From Chlorobiota bacterium (GTDB lineage Bacteria; Bacteroidota; Bacteroidia; Bacteroidales; JAADGE01): a DNA stretch of 9,067 nucleotides. The notes below the pieces were generated by a model. It saw only the letters and a program-made list of their open reading frames with translations. It did no database searches and had not been told where the DNA came from. Location: positions 1 to 9,067 of the forward strand of contig JAUVIG010000130.1 in the NCBI GenBank assembly GCA_030592825.1, given 5' to 3'. The translations under genes and the position numbers were made by a program. This document shows, one piece after another, positions 1 to 6,191 of the stretch (the first letter of the stretch is position 1; every line of letters starts with the position of its first letter).

Positions 1-54
1 AAAATCATATTTTTACCTTTTTAAAATTGAGTATACCACGCTTGCAGACTAAAA
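1..54. other. Left-edge stretch downstream of the thiamine-binding-fold gene
   Basis: This is the region after the stop codon of the 55-297 minus-strand gene. Read on the minus strand, it holds a purine-rich AAAGG a few bases before an ATG at positions 8-6, so another minus-strand gene could begin here and continue out of the window. Fewer than three codons are visible, so no gene can be called. No intrinsic terminator is visible between the stop and this ATG. Confidence 0.25.
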
Positions 55-297
55 TCATTGCAAATCAGAATTTACTATTTTCAAAATAAAAACAGAAGAC
101 GGAATTACAAAACTTTTTTTAATTTCTTTGCTTAAGATGCTCATCACTTCATCATACTCACCAAAAATTTGCGTACTCATTCCGTTTCGAGAAATTTCAA
201 TATTTTTATGATCTTGCAAGCGATGTATAAAATCCAAAATCGGTGCTTTGAATTCAATTTTTAACGGATAATAACTGATGTCAACTGAAATATTCAT
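55..297 (-). CDS. YkoF/MTH1187-family thiamine-binding-fold protein (DUF77-like)
   Basis: An 80-residue protein of the small ferredoxin-like alpha/beta family that includes YkoF and MTH1187. Family members bind thiamine or its hydroxymethylpyrimidine moiety, or are uncharacterised. Family hallmarks visible in the sequence are an N-terminal strand reading ISVDISYYPL (residues 3-12), a helix with FIHRL (about 23-27), and the most characteristic segment, MSTQIFGEYDEVM (about 40-52), followed by an EIKKSF helix. The length is slightly below the usual 90-100 residues but includes the whole core. It has no signal peptide or membrane segment, so it is probably cytosolic. It is transcribed divergently from the sigma factor gene. 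In other genomes such proteins often accompany thiamine or HMP transport genes, but any such partner lies outside this window. No TPP riboswitch was recognised upstream. Family placement rests on remembered motifs; ligand and role are inference. Confidence 0.75.
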   Translation of the reverse strand: MNISVDISYYPLKIEFKAPILDFIHRLQDHKNIEISRNGMSTQIFGEYDEVMSILSKEIKKSFVIPSSVFILKIVNSDLQ

Positions 298-433
298 AAC
301 ATTAAATTTTTATAAACAACAAAATTAAAAAAATCCTATTACGACTTTACTTCTTTGCAAGAGAAAAATAATAAATTTATGCTTTTTGTGATTTATTAAT
401 ATTTTTTTCGACTAATAAGACAAAACAGATTGA
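298..433. other. Divergent intergenic region between thiamine-binding-fold gene and sigma factor gene
   Basis: A 136-base, very AT-rich gap between two divergent start codons, so it should hold both promoters. Only the minus-strand -7 candidate at 320-327 is recognisable. For the sigma factor gene no convincing TAnnTTTG box with a correctly spaced TTG could be found, so that gene may use a different promoter class. No hairpin, riboswitch or RNA gene was seen. Confidence 0.5.
320..327 (-). promoter_or_regulatory. Possible Bacteroidota -7 box for the thiamine-binding-fold gene
   Basis: The minus strand reads TAATTTTG, a match to the TAnnTTTG -7 box, about 22 bases before the ATG at 297. No TTG/TTTG is found at the expected 19-21 base spacing upstream, so only half of the promoter is supported. 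Confidence 0.35.
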
Positions 434-907
434 ATGAAAAACAAAAATGATTTTATTAAGATAATAAGTGAAAATGAAAAAATCATTCTTAAAATTACTT
501 CATTTTATACAGATAATAAACAAGATGCAGAAGACCTGTATCAAGAAACGGTTTTGAATCTTTGGAAAGCGTTTAAAAATTTTAAAAACCAATCAAAAAT
601 AAGTACTTGGATTTATCGCATCGCCTTAAATACTGCTGTAACTCAAATAAGAAAAAATAAAAAGCAACCACAGAAAACAACCATTAATGAACAAATTCAA
701 GAAATAAATATTGAAAAACATAATGATTTACTTGACATTCTTTACAAACAGATACGAAAACTTAATGAACTAGAAAAAGCTCTGATACTATTATACCTCG
801 AACACAAGAACTATGAAACTATTTCAGAAATAACCGGTTTATCTGAAACAAACGTAGCTACAAGAATATCACGTATTAAACAAAAATTAAAAACCGATTT
901 AAAATAA
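434..907 (+). CDS. RNA polymerase sigma-70 family factor, ECF type
   Basis: A 157-residue sigma factor with only regions 2 and 4, the ECF (group 4) architecture. It would direct core RNA polymerase to a small regulon. Region 2 spans about residues 10-76, with the acidic core-binding motif DAEDLYQET (31-39) and the region 2.3/2.4 motif STWIYRIALNTA (57-68). After a charged, weakly conserved linker (about 77-105), region 4 occupies about 109-155, with a helix-turn-helix in which ETISEITGLSETNVATRISR (128-147) would contact the -35 element. The length is normal for the class. The next gene starts 6 bases after the stop and encodes a membrane protein, so the two are almost certainly co-transcribed. 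ECF factors are commonly held by a co-encoded membrane anti-sigma factor, and that neighbour is the natural candidate. The promoter recognised and the inducing signal cannot be read from the sequence. Confidence 0.93.
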   Translation: MKNKNDFIKIISENEKIILKITSFYTDNKQDAEDLYQETVLNLWKAFKNFKNQSKISTWIYRIALNTAVTQIRKNKKQPQKTTINEQIQEINIEKHNDLLDILYKQIRKLNELEKALILLYLEHKNYETISEITGLSETNVATRISRIKQKLKTDLK

Positions 908-913
908 AAAATT

Positions 914-1513
914 ATGGATATAGAAGAAATCAAAAAAAACTGGTCTCAAATAAATGATGAGTTAGAAAAACAAAAAAAATTCAATACAAAAATGTTTTCA
1001 GAAATAACAAGAGAAAAAGCTAATAACAGCCTTAAAAAGATACTTAATTATGAAATTGCAGGCGGGATCGTTTTAGTTATATTAATCTTGTTTATTGCAT
1101 TAAGATTTAATATGTTAGACACCGATGTTTCATTGGCAAGTGGTGTTATTGTTATTGTTATCTCGCTTCTATCTTTAATATTGTCAGGAATACTTATGAA
1201 TAAAATTATAAAAGTTAAATTTTATGAAAAACCGCTTGTGGAAACAATAAAAGATGTTTCAAATCTGAAAGTATATTATTACAAGTATAAGATTGCAACA
1301 TGGATAAATGCTGTAATCCTTGCATTTACTGTTATTCCTGTTTTTATAAAAATAGTACATAACAAAAACATATTTGAGCATTTTTCATATTACATTATTC
1401 CGATAAGTATTGGTTTAACAATAGGAATAGTTATAGCTTACTTTATATTTAAACGCTTGTATGAATTTAATTTAACAAAGGTTGAGAACTTATTAAAAGA
1501 CCTTGAAGAGTAA
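914..1513 (+). CDS. Four-helix inner-membrane protein, putative partner of the ECF sigma factor
   Basis: A 199-residue protein I cannot assign to a named family. The first ~45 residues are soluble, charged and probably helical, opening with MDIEEIKKNW. Four hydrophobic segments follow, at about 47-65, 74-95, 129-147 and 158-180. A lysine- and tyrosine-rich soluble stretch (about 97-128) lies between helices two and three, and a short acidic tail follows the fourth. It has no cleavable signal peptide, cysteine/histidine zinc motif or recognisable ASD/RskA/FecR-type anti-sigma domain. It starts 6 bases after the sigma factor stop codon and shares its terminator, so the two form one operon. Proteins of this general layout are common beside ECF sigma genes in Bacteroidota. 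By position it may tether or inhibit the sigma factor through its cytosolic N-terminus, but that role is inference only. Confidence 0.8.
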   Translation: MDIEEIKKNWSQINDELEKQKKFNTKMFSEITREKANNSLKKILNYEIAGGIVLVILILFIALRFNMLDTDVSLASGVIVIVISLLSLILSGILMNKIIKVKFYEKPLVETIKDVSNLKVYYYKYKIATWINAVILAFTVIPVFIKIVHNKNIFEHFSYYIIPISIGLTIGIVIAYFIFKRLYEFNLTKVENLLKDLEE

Positions 1514-1544
1514 CTTAATCAACAATATTTTTCTTTGTAAAAAA

Positions 1545-1585
1545 CTCCGGAATATAATTTTAAATTGATTCCGGAGATTTTTTTT
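1545..1585 (+). terminator. Intrinsic terminator of the sigma factor operon
   Basis: A perfect 9-bp stem pairs CTCCGGAAT (1545-1553) with ATTCCGGAG (1568-1576) around a 14-base loop. It is followed by one A and then eight consecutive T residues (1578-1585). A run of six A residues (1539-1544) precedes the stem, so it could also work on the opposite strand. It lies 31 bases after the stop of the membrane protein gene and closes the sigma factor operon just before the promoter of the next gene. Confidence 0.92.
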
Positions 1586-1613
1586 GACTTTTTGCGGAAA
1601 ACATATATCTTTG
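1583..1613 (+). promoter_or_regulatory. Consensus Bacteroidota promoter for the aldehyde dehydrogenase gene
   Basis: A -33 box TTTG (1583-1586) is followed after exactly 19 bases by a -7 box TATCTTTG (1606-1613), matching the TTTG / TAnnTTTG pattern of the Bacteroidota primary sigma factor. The -33 box overlaps the T-tract of the preceding terminator. The predicted transcript would start at about 1617-1620, only a few bases before the first ATG at 1624. This bears on which methionine is used. Confidence 0.75.
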
Positions 1614-1623
1614 AAATAAAAAC

Positions 1624-3009
1624 ATGAACGACCAAAATATGACACCGCAAAATATGCTTGCAGCTCAAAAGGAATTTTTCTTATCAGGACAAACAAAGCC
1701 TTTAAAATTCAGAATAAAGCAACTCAAAAAGTTGAAATCTGCTCTTATTAAAAATGAAGAATATTTTTATGAAGCTATTTATAAAGATTTCGGCAAATCT
1801 AAATTTGAAACTTATACCACAGAATTATCACCCGTTTATTCTGAACTAAACTTGTCAATAAAAAAACTTTCACAATGGGTTAAGCCTGAAAAAAAGAAAA
1901 CAAATCTCGCCAACTTACCCGGTAAAAGTTATATTATTCCAGAACCCCTTGGAAGCGTTTTTGTTATCGGAGCATGGAACTATCCCTATCAGCTTTCTCT
2001 AATTCCCTTAATTTCAGCAATTGCAGCAGGGAATACAGTTGTCTTAAAACCGAGTGAATTATCTTTTAATGCTTCTTCTATAATTGCAAAAATATTAAAC
2101 AGAGTATTTATCCCCGAAATTATTCGAGTAATTGTAGGTGGTGTTAAAGAAACTAAGGAATTGTTGGATTTGAATTTTGATAAAATTTTCTTTACGGGAA
2201 GTGTCCCTGTAGGAAAAATTGTTTATCAGGCAGCAGCAAAACATCTGACACCGGTTACTCTGGAACTCGGCGGAAAAAGTCCGACTTTTGTATTAGCTGA
2301 TGCAAAAATTAAAATGACAGCCAAACGGATTGTTTGGGGAAAATTTTTGAATGCAGGACAAACTTGTGTGGCAACGGATTATATTCTGGTTGATAAAAAG
2401 ATTGAGAAAAAACTGTTAGAAGAAATTAAAAAGCAGATCAGCATACAATTTCCGAATTTTGAAAACATTCCTGAAAATTACGTTCAAATTATAAATGAAC
2501 GAAATTTTGATAGATTACTTAATTTAACAGATACCGAAAAAGTCTATGTCGGGGGAACTTACGACAAGGCAAAACGTATGATTCATCCTACAGTTTTGCA
2601 TAATATTACTTTTGAAGATACTGCCATGAACGATGAAATTTTCGGTCCGATTCTTCCTGTTATTGCATATGATAACCTGGATGAAGCCATACATGAAGTT
2701 AAGAAACGTCCCAAACCTTTGGCTCTGTATATTTTTTCTTCTCATAAAAAAAGCATAAAAAAAATACATAAAGAAATTTCATTTGGCGGCGGTGCGGTTA
2801 ATGATACCATTATGCATTTAACCAACCATAACTTATCTTTCGGAGGAACAGGTTCAAGCGGCATAGGAAATTATCACGGATATGCAGGCTTTCAAGCCTT
2901 TTCACACTTTAAAAGCATTCTGAAAAAGCCGTTTTGGTTTGAACCGAAGTTGAAATATGCTCCTTATAATGATAAGAAATTGAAGCGGTTAAAACGCTTA
3001 ATGGGTTGA
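1624..3009 (+). CDS. NAD(P)-dependent aldehyde dehydrogenase, class-3 (ALDH3-like)
   Basis: Oxidises an aldehyde to the carboxylic acid with NAD(P)+, presumably in the cytosol; the substrate is not readable, though class-3 relatives often act on medium- and long-chain or aromatic aldehydes. The first methionine gives 461 residues, usual for ALDH3 proteins and shorter than the ~500 of ALDH1/2. Visible landmarks are the cofactor-binding segment IGAWNYPYQLSL (115-126, with Asn119), the Lys142 region VVLKPSE, FFTGS (189-193), VTLELGGKSP (211-220) with general base Glu214, FLNAGQTCVA (241-250) with nucleophile Cys248, and EIFGPILPV (338-346). The class-3 tail includes a glycine-rich stretch at 407-415 and a YHGYAGFQAFSH segment at 417-428. 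All catalytic residues are present. It appears monocistronic, with its own promoter and a hairpin after it. Met6 (codon at 1639) or Met11 (1654) may be the true start, because the promoter leaves almost no leader before Met1. Confidence 0.95.
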   Translation: MNDQNMTPQNMLAAQKEFFLSGQTKPLKFRIKQLKKLKSALIKNEEYFYEAIYKDFGKSKFETYTTELSPVYSELNLSIKKLSQWVKPEKKKTNLANLPGKSYIIPEPLGSVFVIGAWNYPYQLSLIPLISAIAAGNTVVLKPSELSFNASSIIAKILNRVFIPEIIRVIVGGVKETKELLDLNFDKIFFTGSVPVGKIVYQAAAKHLTPVTLELGGKSPTFVLADAKIKMTAKRIVWGKFLNAGQTCVATDYILVDKKIEKKLLEEIKKQISIQFPNFENIPENYVQIINERNFDRLLNLTDTEKVYVGGTYDKAKRMIHPTVLHNITFEDTAMNDEIFGPILPVIAYDNLDEAIHEVKKRPKPLALYIFSSHKKSIKKIHKEISFGGGAVNDTIMHLTNHNLSFGGTGSSGIGNYHGYAGFQAFSHFKSILKKPFWFEPKLKYAPYNDKKLKRLKRLMG

Positions 3010-3023
3010 TGAATTCTTTTGCA

Positions 3024-3058
3024 GAAGTTGGTGATTTTAACCTAAAATGAACGACTTC
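3024..3058 (+). terminator. Hairpin after the aldehyde dehydrogenase, possible weak terminator
   Basis: An outer 7-bp stem GAAGTTG (3024-3030) / CGACTTC (3052-3058) contains one G-T wobble. It encloses a 3+3 internal loop and an inner 6-bp stem ATTTTA (3034-3039) / TAAAAT (3043-3048). It begins 14 bases after the stop codon. The following sequence TTATTTT is only a broken T-tract, so termination efficiency is uncertain. Confidence 0.5.
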
Positions 3059-3100
3059 TTATTTTGGAAGAAACAATCTTAATCAACAAATACAAAAAAA

Positions 3101-3132
3101 TTGGAAAAGATTAATTATTTTTTGTAAGTTTG
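3101..3132 (+). promoter_or_regulatory. Bacteroidota promoter for the methyltransferase-nuclease operon
   Basis: TTG (3101-3103) is followed after 21 bases by TAAGTTTG (3125-3132), a good fit to the TTG / TAnnTTTG pattern. Transcription would begin near 3136-3139, leaving a leader of about 26-29 bases before the ATG at 3165. The -7 box overlaps the left arm of a short inverted repeat, GTAAGT (3124-3129) / ACTTAC (3148-3153). Confidence 0.7.
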
Positions 3133-3164
3133 TATATTAGACTTTACACTTACTTATCTGTAAA

Positions 3165-6100
3165 ATGCTCTCAATCAAAATTTTTTTTGAAAACATCAAC
3201 TTTACATTTGGCACAGAAAATTCTGACATTAAGCCAAGTAATATTATTATTTCAGAAAATCAAAATTTAACAGATAAAATTAAGAATAAAATTTTTATTT
3301 ACAGTAGCCCTAAAAATGCTAATACTTCATTTTATATAATTGCAACACCTTTACCTGACAAAGATTTATTTGAAATAAGACGATTTATTTGGAACGAAAA
3401 TAAATATGAATTATACTTTATAACAGAGACACAAAACTTAAAACTTTGTTATGCAAAAAGCAACCCAAGAGACAATGAATTTATAATTGATACTTTCAAG
3501 TTAAGCAAAACAGAAAAGGAAGAAATTGAAAAAATTAAGAAATGGAAATTTGATTCCGGTGCTTTTTGGATGGATTATTCTTTTTTTTTAGAACGAATAA
3601 AAAACAACAAAAGAATTGATAAAGAGCTAATTTTCACACTTAAAGAACTCAAAGCTAAATTAAAAGAAGAGTTAAAAGATAAAAGGGATAATTCAGATAA
3701 AATAGTTCAAGCTCTTATTGACAGAACTTTGTTTATTAAATTTCTTGAAGATAATTATATTATTAATTCTTTTTTCTATAATTTTTATTTTCCAAATTAT
3801 TTCTCAAAAAAAGACACAGATTTCGGATTTAAAAAATTTCTGATAGAACACGATATTAATAAAATTAATATTTTGTTTGAGAAAATTAATGAAATTTTCA
3901 GTAATGTTCTTTTTGAAACACCTACAATCAAAAATGAATATTTAACAGGCAACAAAGTTTTAGATTTCATTTACCAAGCAATAAGCAAACAAAACTGGGA
4001 TACCGGTCAATTATCTTTATTTGATTTTCGTTTTAATGTTATTCCGATTGAATTTATCAGTCATATTTACGAAGTTTTTCTTGAAGGAAAACAACTTGAT
4101 GAAGGTATATATTACACACCCACAAAACTAACACAACTAATCGTAGATGAGGTAATTGACAAAGAAGGGAAAGTGCTTGATCCTGCATGTGGTTCAGGCA
4201 TGTTTTTAATTTTAGCATTCAGAAAACTTTTAAAAATAAATACGCAAAAACAAAAAGCAAATGTTTCTGAAAAAATTAGTTATAAAATAAACATTCTAAA
4301 AAAATTTATTTTTGGAATTGAAAAGGATAATACTGCATGGAGACTTACTATATTTTCTCTATATCTTGAAATATTAAAAGGGTTGTCTGCAGAAAAAATT
4401 AATAAATATATAAAGCAAAAAATTGAAAAAGAAAAAGGCATTAATATATTTCCTGAATTTTCAGAAAATATAATCAACGGAAATTCTCTTGAAGTATGTG
4501 GGGAGAACTTACCACACAATACTGAATCATTCGATTTTATCGTAGGCAATCCACCATATTTTCAGATTAATTCAAATGATGAAGAAATAGAATTTATTAA
4601 TAATTACAAGACAGAAATATACGGCAATATAATTAAAGCAACAGATGTTGTAGGCTACAATCAAATGTCACAGGCTTTTATGCTTAAAATTAAAGATTGG
4701 GCAAATGAAAAAACAAAATTTGGTTTCGTTTTAAACAGTTCGAATTTTTATAATGAAAAATCAGAAAAATTTCAAGATTTTTTCTTTAACTATTATCAAG
4801 TTCAAGATTTTTACGAGTTATCAAGAGTAAAAGACATTCTGTTTAAAAAAGCAAAAGAAAGCGTTGTTGTTACAATTTTCAATAATAAGAAAGTTGAAAA
4901 CAACACAGTAAAATATTTTCCTGTTGATTTAGAACTTTTTTCTAAAACTTTTGATTTACTTATTATTCAAGAAGATAAAAAAATAAAAATTTTGCAGAGA
5001 GAAATTTTAAACAAAACAGTTAATCTACGAGATTTTTTAATTGGGAATGAATTTGATTTAAAATTGTTAGAAAAACTTTCTGACAATAAAAAATTAGAAG
5101 AAATCTTATTGAAAGATAAAAATTATAATAGTTTTCAAGGTGTAACACGTCATGAAAATAAAAAAATTGCTTCTTTTTTTAATATTCCTTTAAATAAATT
5201 TAATAAACTTTCAAGAAAAGAAAAGAATGTATATCATAAAACATATGATATGAACCATTACTTGAATGTTGAAAAATCGGCAAATTATAATACATTGTTT
5301 TTATATGATTATAATTTAATTAAAGAGTTTGTAATAAAAAAATTTGAAGGGTACACAAATATTGAATTAATTAATAAGGAAAACTTTCAAAGACCACGTA
5401 ATCAATTTATTTACAGAGGGAATAATATTGTTTTCTGTAGAGTTGGCAAACGAATTAAAGCTGCATATTGCAATTATGATAAAGTTTTTTCAGTAAATAT
5501 TTTTGGAGTAAAGTTGAATTCTCAACAATATTATTATTTGCTTACATCTCTCTTAAACTCCGATTTAATAAACTATTATATTAATTTAAAGTTTAAAAAA
5601 AGACCAAATGATAACTTACCACGTATTGACAAAGATGGTTTAAAACAAATCCCTATACCAAAAAAACCAGAAGAAGATTTGGTTGCCGAAATAACTAAAA
5701 TAAGCCAACAACTTACCGAAGGCAAACAACAATACGAAGGAGAAACCAAAGAAAAACTAAATAATCTTATTTATGATTTATATGATTTAAGCTATCTTGA
5801 ACGACAACGTATAAAAGACTTCTTTTCTACAAAAAAAGAGGCAGATAACAACGATTTAAAAAAATATGAAGAATCATTATACTATACACTTGAAATGTAT
5901 TTTGATAAGAAACCGATTATTAAATTTTATGAAAATGAAAATTTAGGTTTTGATATAAGAATTGCAGCAGTTTATTTTAATGACAGTTATAAAGAAATGC
6001 CGTCAGAGAAGAAAGTTTACGGATATAAAATTCAAGAGATTTTAAAAACCACAGATGAAAAGTTCCTTGCAATGAGAGAAAAAGTGTTTGGAAAAGATTG

Positions 6101-6191
6101 TGTATATATAATCAAAGACAAACAATTTAAAAATTGGTCGGAAACAAAAGGATTTGAGGATGGTAAAAATATTTTAAGAAGATTGAGTTGA
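3165..6191 (+). CDS. Eco57I-like N6-adenine DNA methyltransferase with target-recognition region (R-M or phage-defence)
   Basis: A 1008-residue SAM-dependent DNA methyltransferase that should methylate the exocyclic N6 of adenine. An N-terminal region (about 1-200) has FIWNEN (74-79), SGAFW (131-135) and a helix ending RTLFIKFLEDNYI; such regions precede large Eco57I-type methylases. The catalytic domain follows in gamma-class order: motif X YYTP (316-319), SAM-binding motif I DPACGSG (339-345), motif II FGIEKD (383-388), NGNSL (438-442) and catalytic motif IV NPPY (462-465). Residues about 600-840 resemble the TaqI-type target-recognition region, ending in an R-I-D-K-D-G-L-K-Q-I-P-I-P segment (820-832). 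A YDLYDL helix follows (870-875). An extra C-terminal domain (about 890-1008) ends near VYIIKDKQFKNW. I see no PD-(D/E)XK nuclease centre in this chain, unlike true type IIG enzymes. The downstream gene overlaps its stop and supplies a nuclease signature. Strongly AT-rich; sequence specificity is unknown. Confidence 0.9.
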   Translation: MLSIKIFFENINFTFGTENSDIKPSNIIISENQNLTDKIKNKIFIYSSPKNANTSFYIIATPLPDKDLFEIRRFIWNENKYELYFITETQNLKLCYAKSNPRDNEFIIDTFKLSKTEKEEIEKIKKWKFDSGAFWMDYSFFLERIKNNKRIDKELIFTLKELKAKLKEELKDKRDNSDKIVQALIDRTLFIKFLEDNYIINSFFYNFYFPNYFSKKDTDFGFKKFLIEHDINKINILFEKINEIFSNVLFETPTIKNEYLTGNKVLDFIYQAISKQNWDTGQLSLFDFRFNVIPIEFISHIYEVFLEGKQLDEGIYYTPTKLTQLIVDEVIDKEGKVLDPACGSGMFLILAFRKLLKINTQKQKANVSEKISYKINILKKFIFGIEKDNTAWRLTIFSLYLEILKGLSAEKINKYIKQKIEKEKGINIFPEFSENIINGNSLEVCGENLPHNTESFDFIVGNPPYFQINSNDEEIEFINNYKTEIYGNIIKATDVVGYNQMSQAFMLKIKDWANEKTKFGFVLNSSNFYNEKSEKFQDFFFNYYQVQDFYELSRVKDILFKKAKESVVVTIFNNKKVENNTVKYFPVDLELFSKTFDLLIIQEDKKIKILQREILNKTVNLRDFLIGNEFDLKLLEKLSDNKKLEEILLKDKNYNSFQGVTRHENKKIASFFNIPLNKFNKLSRKEKNVYHKTYDMNHYLNVEKSANYNTLFLYDYNLIKEFVIKKFEGYTNIELINKENFQRPRNQFIYRGNNIVFCRVGKRIKAAYCNYDKVFSVNIFGVKLNSQQYYYLLTSLLNSDLINYYINLKFKKRPNDNLPRIDKDGLKQIPIPKKPEEDLVAEITKISQQLTEGKQQYEGETKEKLNNLIYDLYDLSYLERQRIKDFFSTKKEADNNDLKKYEESLYYTLEMYFDKKPIIKFYENENLGFDIRIAAVYFNDSYKEMPSEKKVYGYKIQEILKTTDEKFLAMREKVFGKDCVYIIKDKQFKNWSETKGFEDGKNILRRLS

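Noticed and set aside
2..89. Short plus-strand open frames at the left edge that might be the end of an incoming gene.
   Set aside because: They are under 30 codons, partly overlap the well-supported minus-strand gene, and show no recognisable sequence.
354..388. A possible sigma factor promoter using TTTG at 354-357 and a TATGCTTTTTG stretch at 378-388.
   Set aside because: The second element does not fit TAnnTTTG at the right spacing, and other placements were no better.
298..433. A TPP riboswitch upstream of the thiamine-binding-fold gene.
   Set aside because: None of the conserved TPP-aptamer segments, such as CTGAGA, is present and the region is almost pure A and T.
1493..1696. Minus-strand open frames at 1493-1696, 2524-2769 and 4280-4549.
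   Set aside because: They overlap well-supported plus-strand genes or the terminator/promoter region, and their translations are low-complexity or unlike real proteins.
1514..3089. A 12-base direct repeat, CTTAATCAACAA, at 1514-1525 and 3078-3089 on either side of the aldehyde dehydrogenase gene.
   Set aside because: In AT-rich DNA of this length several 12-base repeats are expected by chance. There is no mobility gene, no inverted ends and no reason to see the dehydrogenase as mobile.
3384..3416. An E-N-K triplet (residues 78-80) in the methyltransferase N-terminus as a PD-(D/E)XK nuclease site, which would make it a true type IIG enzyme.
   Set aside because: The triplet follows a conserved-looking WN pair in a turn rather than closing a hydrophobic strand, and no suitably placed acidic partner is evident. 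The downstream protein fits the nuclease role much better.
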